Positions 47,629 to 56,663 of a DNA stretch of 64,000 nt are shown piece after piece. The notes below the pieces were generated by a model. The model was not told the DNA's origin. It ran no database searches and worked only from the letters and a program-made list of their open reading frames with translations. The DNA is from Microbulbifer guangxiensis. Its GTDB lineage: Bacteria > Pseudomonadota > Gammaproteobacteria > Pseudomonadales > Cellvibrionaceae. Position 1 is the first letter of the stretch, and each line of letters opens with the position of its first letter. The stretch is taken from NCBI RefSeq assembly GCF_021729075.1, contig NZ_JAJSAQ010000002.1, forward strand, positions 496,001 through 560,000. The letters are read 5' to 3'. The position numbers and the translations under genes were made by a program.

Positions 47629-48540
47629 ATGCACATGATAAGAAGCACTTTCTCTGCCCTGTGTTTAACCCTGCTGCTGGCACCGGCACACAATGCGCTG
47701 GCCGAGCCGAAAAAAAGTGAGCCACAGACCATCGATATCACCACCCGTGAATACACCATCGAAGGGCCGGAAAAGCTCGACCTGGGTTGGCACCGCTTCC
47801 GCTTCCGCAACCTCGGCGGCCAGGCCCACTTCGTCGCCTTTTACAAACTGGTCGAAGGCAAAACGATCGAGGACCAGCTCAGGGAGGTCGTGCCGGTATT
47901 CGATCCGCTGATGGAGGGCCTGCGCAGCGGTGAACTGACCAAGGCGGACATTGGCCCTTTCATACAGGAGCACATGCCCGCGTGGGGAATGCAGATGACC
48001 TGGGCGGGCGGTCCTGGCCTGATGGCACCGGGCAAGACGTCCTATGCCACCATCGAACTGAAGGAGCCGGGCATCTACCTGATGGAGTGTTACGTCAAGG
48101 CACCGGACGGCCAGTGGCATACGGCCATGGGCATGCTGCAACAAGTGGAAGTAACCGATAACCAGGGCGGCATTGCCGAGCCCACAGCAGGCAGCCAGGT
48201 TTCCGTGCGCAACACGGGCATCGAGGCCCCGGCCAAGATCCCGGCCGGCCGCCAGACGATCCGCGTCAATTTCCTCGAGAATCCCCCCGGCCCCTTCCCC
48301 TATGACCTGCACCTGGCCAGGCTGCAAAGCGACACGGATATCGACAAGGTTGCCTACTGGATGGACTGGAGCAATGTGGGCGGACTGAGGGCACCGGCTC
48401 CGGTTGAATTCGTCGGGGGCATGGAGCAATTGCCGGCCGGCAACCATGGCTACGTCACTGTCGACCTGGAGCCTGGGCGTTACCTGTGGATCTCCAAAAG
48501 TAACGCCAGCGAGATGAACGCTACCTTCCTGGTCGAATGA
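47629..48540 (+). CDS. Exported protein with two cupredoxin-like repeats
   Basis: A 303-residue periplasmic protein: signal peptide (MIRSTFSALCLTLLLAPAHNALA) and two related halves. Each half has a beta-sandwich pattern, the first with LDLGWHRFRFRNLGGQAHFVAFYKL, PGKTSYATIELKEPGIYLMECYV, the second with IPAGRQTIRVNFLENPP and GNHGYVTVDLEPGRYLWIS. The turn PG(I/R)YL near each repeat end is typical of cupredoxin-like folds. A Cys-x-x-x-x-x-x-x-x-His-x-x-x-Met pattern in the first half (CYVKAPDGQWHTAMGM) could bind copper; the second half lacks it. I do not know its role. Start chosen at the ATG 6 bases after GGAG; ATGs lie at 47617, 47623 and 47635 as well. Confidence 0.75.
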   Translation: MHMIRSTFSALCLTLLLAPAHNALAEPKKSEPQTIDITTREYTIEGPEKLDLGWHRFRFRNLGGQAHFVAFYKLVEGKTIEDQLREVVPVFDPLMEGLRSGELTKADIGPFIQEHMPAWGMQMTWAGGPGLMAPGKTSYATIELKEPGIYLMECYVKAPDGQWHTAMGMLQQVEVTDNQGGIAEPTAGSQVSVRNTGIEAPAKIPAGRQTIRVNFLENPPGPFPYDLHLARLQSDTDIDKVAYWMDWSNVGGLRAPAPVEFVGGMEQLPAGNHGYVTVDLEPGRYLWISKSNASEMNATFLVE

Positions 48541-48756
48541 CCATGCGTGGGAGCACGGGCTCCAGAGCGAAGCTCAATGAGGTCGGCGCCGGCCATCGCA
48601 CACGGCTTGGACGGTGCCCCTTTGCTGCCCCCGGGGATAAATCCACAATCAATTACCTGTCCCTCTACGAGGGGCAGGTAAGTGGGCGCTCACGCATTCG
48701 CTGGCTGTGCGTGACTGGGTGTCGATTTCCCCACCAACATCGGCACTCCCCCGGAC

Positions 48757-49905
48757 TCAACCGATCTCGATTTCAGGCCCACCGCCCTCTTCGGCCTTGA
48801 GCCAGATTTCTGCCGCTGCCCGGCGGGCGATCTCCCGGTAGCTGTATGCCACCTCGCCGTCCGGCTCGGCAACCACACTGGGCAGGCCGCGGTCGGTGCC
48901 CTCGCGGATCGCCATGTCCAGCGGCAGCTGCCCGAGCAGGCCGGTGTCGTAGTCGGCGGCAATCTTCTCGCCACCACCGCTGCCGAAGACCGGCTCGGTG
49001 TGGCCGCACTGGCTGCAGGTGTGCAGTGACATATTTTCGACGATACCCAGTACCGGCACCGACACCTTGCGGAACATCTCCACGCCCTTGACGGCATCCA
49101 GCAACGCCAGGTCCTGGGGTGTGGTCACGATCACCGCGCCGGCCAGATGGGTCTTCTGCGCCAGGGTCAGCTGGATATCCCCGGTGCCCGGGGGCATATC
49201 CACGATCAGGTAGTCCAGCTCCTCGCCTTCGCCACACCACAGGGTCTGGGTGAGGATCTGATTTAAGGCGCCGCTGGCCATGGGTCCGCGCCAGACCGCT
49301 GGAGTGTCCTCGGTCAGCAGATAGCCGAGGGACATGGTCTTGAGGCCGTGGGCCTCCACCGGCACGAAGAACTTGTGCTCTTTCACTTCGGGCCGCACAC
49401 CCTCGGTACCCAGCATGGAAGGCAGGCTGGGACCGTAAATATCTGCGTCCAGCATCCCCACCCGGGCGCCCTCGGCCGCCAGTGCCAGCGCCAGGTTCAC
49501 GGCGGTAGTGGACTTGCCCACCCCGCCCTTGCCGGACGCCACGGCGACGATATTCTTCACACCGCGCAGGTGCTCCGGCACCTCGCCACCCTCGGTGGCG
49601 GGAATCTCGCTGAACAGCTCAAGCTGCAGGTGCGCCCCGCCCAGGGGGCCGCCGCGCAGGGTGGGCATGCAGGCCTCCTGTACCCGCTCGCGCCAGTCCT
49701 CCTCCTGGCTCGCGCAGGGGTAGCCCAGGGTGATGCCGACGAACACCGTGTCGTCCTCGTAGCCCACCTCGATATCGGCATCCAGTTCGTCCAGTATCCG
49801 CCCCGTGGCCGGGTCGTGCAGGCTGCCCAGGCACTCTGCCAACCGCTCCAGCTCCGCCTGCGCACCCTCCGGCAGGTCGCCGTGGTCATGCTCGTGTTCG
49901 CTCAC
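48757..49905 (-). CDS. apbC: Iron-sulfur cluster carrier protein Mrp/ApbC
   Basis: A ~382-residue P-loop ATPase that carries Fe-S clusters to target proteins. N-terminal MIP18/DUF59-type domain (residues ~15-95), deviant Walker A ([20 protein letters not shown]), switch regions ([32 protein letters not shown]) and the conserved CSQCGH pair that holds the cluster. The N-terminus is His/Asp/Glu-rich (EHEHDHGD). I chose a GTG start with GGGG 8 bases upstream; a TTG ten codons earlier is possible. It is divergent from metG, a conserved arrangement in gammaproteobacteria. Confidence 0.95.
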   Translation of the reverse strand: MSEHEHDHGDLPEGAQAELERLAECLGSLHDPATGRILDELDADIEVGYEDDTVFVGITLGYPCASQEEDWRERVQEACMPTLRGGPLGGAHLQLELFSEIPATEGGEVPEHLRGVKNIVAVASGKGGVGKSTTAVNLALALAAEGARVGMLDADIYGPSLPSMLGTEGVRPEVKEHKFFVPVEAHGLKTMSLGYLLTEDTPAVWRGPMASGALNQILTQTLWCGEGEELDYLIVDMPPGTGDIQLTLAQKTHLAGAVIVTTPQDLALLDAVKGVEMFRKVSVPVLGIVENMSLHTCSQCGHTEPVFGSGGGEKIAADYDTGLLGQLPLDMAIREGTDRGLPSVVAEPDGEVAYSYREIARRAAAEIWLKAEEGGGPEIEIG

Positions 49906-50079
49906 GTCACCATCCCCTGTTCCGCTGTCAGTCAAAATTTGCCCGCATTGTGCGGGATGCCCCGCGCCAGTGCCAGCACCGCCCCGGCGGGTGCCGTGCA
50001 GGCCGCATATCTGCTATATTCGCCGGTCTTTTCAGGGGCCGCCCGCGGCGGCCGCAAACCGTCTGTCATGGAAAAATCG

Positions 50080-52122
50080 ATGTCCGAATCGCGCTCCCAA
50101 GCCCGCAAAATCCTCGTGACCAGCGCCCTGCCGTACGCCAATGGCTCACTGCACCTGGGTCACATCCTGGAATATATCCAGACCGACATCTGGGCCCGCT
50201 TCCAGCGGGCCCGCGGCCACCATTGCCTGTACATGTGTGCCGACGATGCCCACGGCACTGCCATCATGCTGAAGGCCGAGCAACTGGGCCTAACGCCGGA
50301 GCAGCACATCGCCAACATGCAGGCGGAGCACGAGCGCGACTTTGCCGACTTCCTCATCGGTGTGGACAACTATCATTCGACACACTCCGATGAAAACCGC
50401 GAGCTGTCGGCGATGATCTACAAGCGGCTGCGGGATAACGGCCATATCGCCTCGCGCACCATCACCCAGGCCTTCGACCCCGAAAAGGAGCTGTTCCTCG
50501 CCGACCGGTACATCAAGGGTACCTGCCCGCGCTGTAAAACGCCGGACCAGTATGGCGACAACTGCGAGGCCTGCGGCGCCACCTACAGTCCTACCGAACT
50601 GATCGACCCGGTGTCCGCCATCTCCGGCGCCACGCCAATCGAGAAGGAATCCGAGCACTTCTTCTTCACCCTGCCGGAGTTCACCGACTTCCTGAAGCAG
50701 TGGACCCGCTCCGGCACCCTGCAGGGTGAAGTGGCCAACAAGCTGTCCGAGTGGCTGGATGAGGGACTACAGGAGTGGGATATCTCCCGCGATGCGCCCT
50801 ACTTCGGTTTCGAGATTCCCGATGCCCCGGGCAAGTACTTCTATGTCTGGCTGGACGCGCCGATCGGCTACATGGCCAGCCTGAAGAATTACTGCGACAA
50901 GAACGGTCTGGACTGGCAGGACTACTGGAACAAAGACAGCGACGCCGAGGTTTACCACTTTATCGGTAAGGACATCGTCAACTTCCACGCCCTGTTCTGG
51001 CCGGCGATGCTCGACTCCGCTGACTTCCGCACCCCGACCAAGGTATGCGTGCATGGTTTCCTGACCGTCAACGGCAAGAAGATGTCCAAGTCCCGCGGCA
51101 CTTTCATCAATGCGCGCAACTACCTGGACCACCTGCACCCGGAATACCTGCGCTACTACTTCGCTGCCAAGCTGACCGGTGGCGTGGATGACCTGGATCT
51201 GAACCTGGAAGACTTCATCGCCAAGGTGAATTCAGACCTGGTGGGCAAGGTGGTCAACATCGCCTCCCGCACCGCCAAGTTCGTCAGCAAGTCCGGCGGG
51301 GTGCTCGCCAGCGAGCTGGCCGACGAAGCCCTGTGGAATCAGTTTGTCGAGGCCGCTCCGCGCATCAGTGAATTCTATGAGAGCCGCGAATACGCCCGCG
51401 CCATGCGCGAAATCATGGCCCTGGCCGACGCCGCCAATGCCTGGATCGCCGACAAGGCGCCCTGGTCCCTGGCCAAGGAGGAAGGTAAGGAGGCGGAAGT
51501 GCTGGCGATCTGCTCCCAGGGGGTGAACATGTTCCGCGCCCTGATCACCTGGCTGGCGCCGGTGCTGCCGGAAACTGCCGTGAAGGCAGAGGAGTTCCTG
51601 GGCACCCAGCTGGACTGGCACGCAGCCACCACGCCCCTGTCCGGCCACACCATCAACAAGTTCAAGCCGCTGATGCAGCGGGTCGAGCAAACCCAGGTGG
51701 ATGCGATCCTGGAAGCGGCCAAGGAGTCCCTGGCCCAGCTGCAGGCGGAAGCGGCCAAGCCCGCGACCGGCCCGCTCGCTGACGACCCGATTGCTGACGA
51801 GATCCAGTTCGATGATTTTGCCAGGGTCGACCTGCGCATCGCCCTGATCGCCAATGCCGAACATGTCGAGGGGGCCGGCAAGCTGCTGAAGCTGACCCTG
51901 GATCTCGGCGGCGAGACCCGCCAGGTATTCGCGGGCATCAAGAGCGCCTACAACCCGGAAGACCTGATCGGCAAACACACCGTCATGGTCGCCAACCTGG
52001 CCCCGCGCAAGATGCGCTTCGGTGTCTCCGAGGGCATGGTGCTGGCGGCGGGGCCGGGCGGCAAGGACCTGTGGATTCTGGAACCCCATGCCGGCGCCCA
52101 GCCGGGTATGCGGGTGATGTAG
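50080..52122 (+). CDS. metG: Methionyl-tRNA synthetase
   Basis: Charges tRNA-Met. The class I chain of ~680 residues has the HIGH-type motif (SLHLGH), a knuckle with [18 protein letters not shown] (zinc ligands), the KMSKS loop ([11 protein letters not shown]), an anticodon-binding helical domain and a C-terminal EMAP-type tRNA-binding domain ([27 protein letters not shown]). Start is the ATG giving [10 protein letters not shown]; another ATG four codons upstream is possible. Long readings upstream belong to the opposite strand of apbC. Confidence 0.97.
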   Translation: MSESRSQARKILVTSALPYANGSLHLGHILEYIQTDIWARFQRARGHHCLYMCADDAHGTAIMLKAEQLGLTPEQHIANMQAEHERDFADFLIGVDNYHSTHSDENRELSAMIYKRLRDNGHIASRTITQAFDPEKELFLADRYIKGTCPRCKTPDQYGDNCEACGATYSPTELIDPVSAISGATPIEKESEHFFFTLPEFTDFLKQWTRSGTLQGEVANKLSEWLDEGLQEWDISRDAPYFGFEIPDAPGKYFYVWLDAPIGYMASLKNYCDKNGLDWQDYWNKDSDAEVYHFIGKDIVNFHALFWPAMLDSADFRTPTKVCVHGFLTVNGKKMSKSRGTFINARNYLDHLHPEYLRYYFAAKLTGGVDDLDLNLEDFIAKVNSDLVGKVVNIASRTAKFVSKSGGVLASELADEALWNQFVEAAPRISEFYESREYARAMREIMALADAANAWIADKAPWSLAKEEGKEAEVLAICSQGVNMFRALITWLAPVLPETAVKAEEFLGTQLDWHAATTPLSGHTINKFKPLMQRVEQTQVDAILEAAKESLAQLQAEAAKPATGPLADDPIADEIQFDDFARVDLRIALIANAEHVEGAGKLLKLTLDLGGETRQVFAGIKSAYNPEDLIGKHTVMVANLAPRKMRFGVSEGMVLAAGPGGKDLWILEPHAGAQPGMRVM

Positions 52123-52442
52123 TTTCTCTGCAGATTTTTTTAGCCGACCACCTATCGCTGGGCAGCACCCTCGGACCAGCGCCAGGCCGAAACGGAAGGC
52201 AAAGTGCAGGGACGGGGATTTCGAACCATCGGCGACAGGACGTCGCCGATGGAGCGTACAGGGACGTATTCACAGCGTTTCGAAATCCCCGTCCCTGTAC
52301 TTTGCCGCCACTACACTGTCTAGACACAAATCTGTCGCTTTCCTGCAGGCTGGTTCGGAACATCAAGTTCGCCTCCTAACCTTTCGCTTGCCGATCGACC
52401 AAGAGCGAACCGAAAAGTACGAATAAGAATGAGGCACACACG
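52123..52442. other. Intergenic region holding a nested palindromic element
   Basis: About 320 bases, of which 52200-52304 is a large palindromic repeat described separately. No gene seen. Confidence 0.6.
52200..52304. repeat. Nested inverted-repeat element (REP/MITE-like)
   Basis: Outer arms of 26 bases (52200-52225 and 52279-52304) are complementary at 25 positions, the remaining pair being G/T-type. Inside, CCATCGGCGAC (52226-52236) and GTCGCCGATGG (52242-52252) make a perfect 11-bp hairpin, followed by GAGCGTACAGGGACGTATTCA, cut here to note its core GTACAGGGACGTATTC. The core recalls intergenic repeats of marine gammaproteobacteria; I saw only one copy in the window. Confidence 0.7.
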
Positions 52443-53378
52443 ATGCGCGGTGTTTTTCTCGATGCCCTGACCATGAAACTGGAAGAGCTGGACACGACTG
52501 CACTGAAAAGCTGCCTAGAGCAGTGGGAATTTTTCCAAACCACCGCACCGGAGCAGGTGGCCGAGCGCATCGCGGGTGCGGATGTGGTGATTACCAACAA
52601 GGTGGTGTTGGAACGTGCGCTGATCGAGAGTGCCGATAATCTCAAACTGATCTGTGTCTGCGCCACCGGCACCAACAATATCGACCTGGAAGCCGCCGCC
52701 GAGCGCAATATTCCCGTGCGCAATGTACAGGGTTATGCCGGCGCTTCGGTGCCCCAGCATGCGCTGGCGTTGATCCTTGCCCTGGCCACCCGCCTGCACC
52801 AGTACGACCGCGATGTGAAAGAGGGCCGCTGGAGCGCATCGCCGGTATTCTGCATGCTGGATTACCCGGTGATGGAACTGGCCGGCAAGAATCTGGGCAT
52901 CATCGGCTATGGCGACCTGGGCCGCAGGACCGCCGAGCTGGGCAGGGCGCTTGGCATGCATGTGCTGGTGGCAGAATCTTTCAGCGGCGAAAAGAAACCG
53001 GGCCGCATACCGATGAACCAGCTGCTGGCCGAGGCGGACGTGATCAGCCTGCACTGCCCGCTGTCACCGCAGACCGACAAACTGGTGAACCGGGAGTTTC
53101 TCGCGGCAATGAAGCCCGGTGCGCTGCTGGTCAACACCGCCCGCGGCGGTTTAGTGGACGAACCCGCCCTCGCCGACGCGCTTCGCAGCGGGCACCTGGG
53201 CGGTGCCGGGCTCGATGTCCTCAGTGTAGAGCCACCCCCGGCGGATCATCCCCTTCTGGATGCTGACATCCCCAACCTGATCATCACCCCACACAGTGCC
53301 TGGATCAGCCGTGAGAGTCGCCAGCGGCTGCTGAATGGCGTCGTCGCCAATATAAAGGACGTGATGGCCACTCACTGA
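52443..53378 (+). CDS. D-2-hydroxyacid dehydrogenase (HprA/GhrB-like)
   Basis: A 311-residue NAD(P)-dependent oxidoreductase. The Rossmann motif is LGIIGYGDLGRRTAELGRAL; catalytic Arg lies in VNTARGGLVDEPAL, Glu in DVLSVEPPPADHPLL, and His in LIITPHSAW. It resembles glycerate or hydroxypyruvate reductases. The substrate may be hydroxypyruvate, glyoxylate or another 2-keto acid. ATG start with a weak ribosome site. Ends 7 bases inside the convergent small gene, so the two 3' ends overlap. Confidence 0.9.
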   Translation: MRGVFLDALTMKLEELDTTALKSCLEQWEFFQTTAPEQVAERIAGADVVITNKVVLERALIESADNLKLICVCATGTNNIDLEAAAERNIPVRNVQGYAGASVPQHALALILALATRLHQYDRDVKEGRWSASPVFCMLDYPVMELAGKNLGIIGYGDLGRRTAELGRALGMHVLVAESFSGEKKPGRIPMNQLLAEADVISLHCPLSPQTDKLVNREFLAAMKPGALLVNTARGGLVDEPALADALRSGHLGGAGLDVLSVEPPPADHPLLDADIPNLIITPHSAWISRESRQRLLNGVVANIKDVMATH

Positions 53379-53701
53379 AGATCCGTTTCCGGCAGCACCT
53401 CCCCGGCCGCCGGGTCGCGAGCCTGGGCTCGGTTGCATTGCCAGCCCCACCCCACCTGTTTTTCTGCGAATTCCCGTGCCCGGTCCTCACAGAACCCGGC
53501 TTGATACTGTGATCGCCACAAAGTCTGGGTGCCGGAAGGTTTGGTGTAGCGCACTTCGCAGGGCAACCCCGCCGGTGGGTTGACTTGAATTACCTCGATC
53601 GTGCGTTCAGTGTTACCCAGCGTGCAGACATAGCGTTCCTGGGCGACGGTTGATGCTGCCCAGAGCAAGATCAGGGAGCCGAGGGAGAGGAATATCTTCA
53701 T
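53372..53701 (-). CDS. Small exported protein of unknown function
   Basis: A 109-residue protein with a signal peptide (MKIFLSLGSLILLWAASTVAQ) and four cysteines in the mature part (VCTLGN, LPCEVRY, GFCEDR, WQCNRAQ), which could make two disulfides. Similar small proteins with an ERYVCTLG-like N-terminus occur in related genera, role unknown. ATG with AAGGAG 4 bases upstream. Its 3' end overlaps that of the dehydrogenase. Confidence 0.75.
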   Translation of the reverse strand: MKIFLSLGSLILLWAASTVAQERYVCTLGNTERTIEVIQVNPPAGLPCEVRYTKPSGTQTLWRSQYQAGFCEDRAREFAEKQVGWGWQCNRAQARDPAAGEVLPETDLQ

Positions 53702-54003
53702 GGCGCTCCTTCCTCAAACGTCAGGACAAGCTCGAGCGTCAGACTGCGGCAGTCGCATCGGGCTGACCTCCACACACAGAGCTTCTCTAAATTCATCTAG
53801 GCACTCTAGTGTGGCTTGAGGAAACCCACCCACTGCTGACGGCAATGGACCTTTCGGTCAGACTCGCATCCATTGTCCGATGGCTCTGACTGATCGGACA
53901 GCCGATCAACCGACAGCCCGGACCGTACAACATGGTTGTTCGTGGGATCAGCCCGGAGCGACTATAGGATTGCCCCACAGTCAAAAACTGTGGAGGTGAT
54001 TTT
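53702..54003. other. Intergenic region upstream of the elaB/yqjD-like operon
   Basis: About 300 bases, no gene seen. It contains CTATAGG near 53961 (possible -10) and a hairpin at 53975-53993 that meets the ribosome site of the next gene. Confidence 0.5.
53975..53993 (+). promoter_or_regulatory. Hairpin abutting the Shine-Dalgarno of the elaB/yqjD-like gene
   Basis: CCACAGT, loop CAAAA, ACTGTGG. The last GG of the stem forms the first bases of the GGAGGTGAT ribosome site, so the hairpin can affect ribosome access or place the site on a stem end. Confidence 0.5.
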
Positions 54004-54288
54004 ATGGCAAGTGCAAAACCGTCATCCAACTCGTCCAGCCGGGAAAAGCTGCATCAGGCGTACAACCTCGCCGGCGAGGCAGCGGCAGACACGGCATCAC
54101 ACATCAAGGAGCGGGCCGCCAACACGGCCTCCAATGTCAAGGAACGCGCGCGCTCCTCTGTCGAGCGAGGCAAACACCGTGCAACTGACATGGAACACCG
54201 CCTGGAAGAATCCATTCAGCGGCACCCGCTGGTCAGCGTCGGCTGTGCCTTTGCCGCCGGTTGGCTGATCTCAAAGATTCTCAAGTAG
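54004..54288 (+). CDS. ElaB/YqjD-type (DUF883-like) tail-anchored membrane protein
   Basis: A 94-residue protein: a charged helical region rich in Lys, Glu and Ala (EKLHQAYNLAGEAAADTASHIKERAANTAS) and a C-terminal transmembrane helix preceded by HPLVSVGCAFAAGWLIS. In E. coli, YqjD and ElaB are inner-membrane proteins that bind ribosomes in stationary phase under RpoS control. GGAGGTGAT gives a strong ribosome site. It leads a three-gene operon with YqjE- and YqjK-like genes. Confidence 0.87.
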   Translation: MASAKPSSNSSSREKLHQAYNLAGEAAADTASHIKERAANTASNVKERARSSVERGKHRATDMEHRLEESIQRHPLVSVGCAFAAGWLISKILK

Positions 54289-54366
54289 AGAAGCCGGTAG
54301 CACATATAACTCGCATTTAGCCGGCAAGAGGTCTACCCAGACGCGACAGCAGCACATAGGTACCCG

Positions 54367-54870
54367 ATGAAGGACGAGCAAAAGCCCGGAAGAGAGAAAG
54401 CGAATCCTGAACCGGCCGCGCAACGACGCGGCCGGCATTCGTATGCCGAGGCCGATCAACCATCGCCAGGAAAGTCTGATGGAGAATCTGCAGAGCAAGA
54501 GGCCTCAACTCTGGCCCGCGCAGAGGCTGCACTGACGCTGGTGACACACTGGACCGGCAATCTGCAGACACTGATGCGCCTCGAATTCGAACGCACACTG
54601 GCTGCCGGCAAGCGCATCGTTGCCCTGAGCCTGGTCCTACTGCCACTTGCCATCACTTTCCTGCTCAGCACCTGCGCCGGGCTCGGGCTTCTTGCCTATT
54701 ACTTTTCCCAGTCCATCTATATCGGTTTTATGGCCTTTTTCCTCGCCCAGCTCGCCATTCTTGTTGTCATCCTGTTGTACCAGAACCGACTCCGCTCCCT
54801 GTTGGGTTTCACACAAACCCGGGAGCAGGTCATGGAGGCAATCGACGATGTCCGTCAGACATTTAAATAG
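54367..54870 (+). CDS. YqjE-like / phage-holin-superfamily membrane protein
   Basis: A 167-residue protein: a hydrophilic N-terminal ~70 residues, then two transmembrane helices (RIVALSLVLLPLAITFLLSTCAGLGLLAYYF and GFMAFFLAQLAILVVILLY) and a short charged tail. The arrangement and operon position match YqjE of the yqjDEK stress operon. Its end overlaps the next gene by 23 bases. Confidence 0.8.
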   Translation: MKDEQKPGREKANPEPAAQRRGRHSYAEADQPSPGKSDGESAEQEASTLARAEAALTLVTHWTGNLQTLMRLEFERTLAAGKRIVALSLVLLPLAITFLLSTCAGLGLLAYYFSQSIYIGFMAFFLAQLAILVVILLYQNRLRSLLGFTQTREQVMEAIDDVRQTFK

Positions 54871-55090
54871 GCAAATAGAGGACTGCGCCCGGGAAATGGC
54901 CCGCCAGCGCCGGGGGGCCCTGGCACTGGTCAGCCAGGAGCAGCAGGCCGTACGCGAACAGGTGGAGGGTATACCCATGCCCGTCCTGCTGGGCATTGCC
55001 TTCATCAGTGGCTTTCTTACCGAGCGATTATTTCACTACCCCAACACATCGCAACTGATTCGGCTGGCCATCGCCTACCGGGCACTGTAG
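54848..55090 (+). CDS. YqjK-like small membrane protein
   Basis: An 80-residue protein that starts inside the end of the yqjE-like gene (23-base overlap, different frame). Charged helical N-terminal half (HLNRQIEDCAREMARQRRGAL) and a C-terminal hydrophobic helix (VLLGIAFISGFLTERLFHY). Matches the third gene of the yqjD-yqjE-yqjK operon in position and shape. The overlap implies translational coupling. Confidence 0.75.
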   Translation: MSVRHLNRQIEDCAREMARQRRGALALVSQEQQAVREQVEGIPMPVLLGIAFISGFLTERLFHYPNTSQLIRLAIAYRAL

Positions 55091-55150
55091 GCACTGGTGT
55101 GATTCATTCGCTGTAAAGGTTCAGGCGCAGCCTCTCCATCGGAGCCCAAA

Positions 55151-55188
55151 TGCAGGAAAGCCCGGTCATCGGACCGGGCTTTCCTGCA
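55151..55188. terminator. Bidirectional terminator
   Basis: A perfect 17-bp stem (TGCAGGAAAGCCCGGTC with its complement) and a 4-base loop between two convergent genes. Confidence 0.8.
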
Positions 55189-55206
55189 ACTCACTGATGA
55201 TGTGCG

Positions 55207-56286
55207 TCAGTTTTGCTCCATGGCCACCAGAGCTTTTTCCATCTCCTCCAGGCGACGGTCGACCGTGGTGTAATCACGGTCTTTGCCCCATTCCCGGGAA
55301 GCCGCTTTCGCGTAGGCTTTCTTCGCTCCTGCGATATCGCCGTTCAGGCGCTTGTGGAAACCGATACTGCGGTAGACACCTTTCATCGCCGACTTTTCCG
55401 CCTTTTCGGTAGGGAAGTCCAGTGCAGCCACCGTGCGAATGTATTGCTCCTCCGAGAGTTTACCGGAGTAGTACAGGACTTCACTCTCCAGGAAAGCGGC
55501 CCAGATAGACTGGTTTGCTGCCTGCCAGTCACTGTCAGCGATGATTTTACGAATTTCCTCCAGCCGCTTACCGGCCACATCCTCTTTACCTAGCTCCCGC
55601 AGTGCGCTGTATCGCCAGAGCATGACCTCCGCATACCGAAGCGATTTTGGATCGCCCATATCCGCATTTTCGATTTCGGCGAGAAACTTTTTATACTCAC
55701 CATTATCATAAAGCTTTACGAGGTACTCTTTATCGGTCACCGCGACGGTCATCGGCACTTCGTGAATATCAACGGTGCCAATCTCTACTTTTCCTGGCCC
55801 CGCGAGACCGGCTCCCAGAGCGAGGAAACTGGCCTCTTCAGGCACCTGTAATACCATCTCTTTACTCTGCCAATCACTGGTGCCGCGAATGGGCTCCACC
55901 CAGGTGCTATCCCAGGCCAGCGTCTTACGCTCATTCTCAAGCTGTTTTTGGGCATTGAAAAAAACAATGACCGACTGTTTGACATCAGTCGGCTTGAAGT
56001 CGACTTTCAGCCTGACCCTCTTGCCGAGAAAAGGTGTCGCGTCTATGCGTTTTACAACCAACCCATGCTGATCCATTCCTGCTTTATCGGACCGAATGAC
56101 CAAAGTTTTATCATCTATTGCGCCGGCACGGGTAAATACGCCCTTTGCATTGGCATCATAAATCCACTGGGAATACTCCTGCTTCCCGTCAAAAGGCACC
56201 ATTCCTACTTCTTTGTTTTCAGCTGCAGCGGTAGCTGCACCGCAAAGCATCGCACTAACAATTACCGCAGATTTCAGAATATTCAT
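55207..56286 (-). CDS. Exported protein of unknown function with helical C-terminal repeats
   Basis: A 359-residue periplasmic protein. Signal peptide (MNILKSAVIVSAMLCGAATAAAEN), then a beta-rich domain (residues ~30-190: KRVRLKVDFKPTDVKQSVIVFFN, EEASFLALGAGLAGPGKVEIGTVDI) reminiscent of carbohydrate-binding folds, and a helical C-terminal half with TPR-like periodicity (GEYKKFLAEIENADMGDPKSLRYAEVMLWRYSAL and a final GDIAGAKKAYAKAASREWGKDRDY). Its base composition is less GC-rich than neighbours. Function unknown. ATG with GGGAGG 5-6 bases upstream; the frame is open upstream but not protein-like. Confidence 0.7.
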   Translation of the reverse strand: MNILKSAVIVSAMLCGAATAAAENKEVGMVPFDGKQEYSQWIYDANAKGVFTRAGAIDDKTLVIRSDKAGMDQHGLVVKRIDATPFLGKRVRLKVDFKPTDVKQSVIVFFNAQKQLENERKTLAWDSTWVEPIRGTSDWQSKEMVLQVPEEASFLALGAGLAGPGKVEIGTVDIHEVPMTVAVTDKEYLVKLYDNGEYKKFLAEIENADMGDPKSLRYAEVMLWRYSALRELGKEDVAGKRLEEIRKIIADSDWQAANQSIWAAFLESEVLYYSGKLSEEQYIRTVAALDFPTEKAEKSAMKGVYRSIGFHKRLNGDIAGAKKAYAKAASREWGKDRDYTTVDRRLEEMEKALVAMEQN

Positions 56287-56663
56287 ATATTCCTCCCTGG
56301 TTTTGCCGCGCTGACTCCGTGTCAGGCAGTATCGGGAGACTACATAAGCAAAAATATTCCAACAAGCTTTAGGCGGCCATATGAAAGGCCGTGTAATAGT
56401 GCAGGGAACAGCACGCCAGAAAACCCGGTGCAGTCGTGATTCACCTGACCCAAGTACTCCGCCGCTGTTTTGCTGACAATCTCCCACTTCTCCACTTTTC
56501 GTATCATCGGGCGCCAACAGGGAATCCATTGAAGTTTTGGCATGGCTTGTCGCACCGCCTCTCTGTCACTCACTACACTCCGCTCTGCAGTGGTATGACG
56601 ACCACCGGGGCAATACCGGACAGCCCACCATTTACCCGCCGCACGTTACCCTGAGGTTTTCAG
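56287..56663. other. Intergenic region without supported gene
   Basis: About 377 bases between two divergent genes. No clear promoter pair or RNA seen. Confidence 0.4.

Noticed and set aside
49348-50079. N-terminal extension of metG
   Set aside because: It is the complement of apbC; MetG family length and motifs begin at about 50080.
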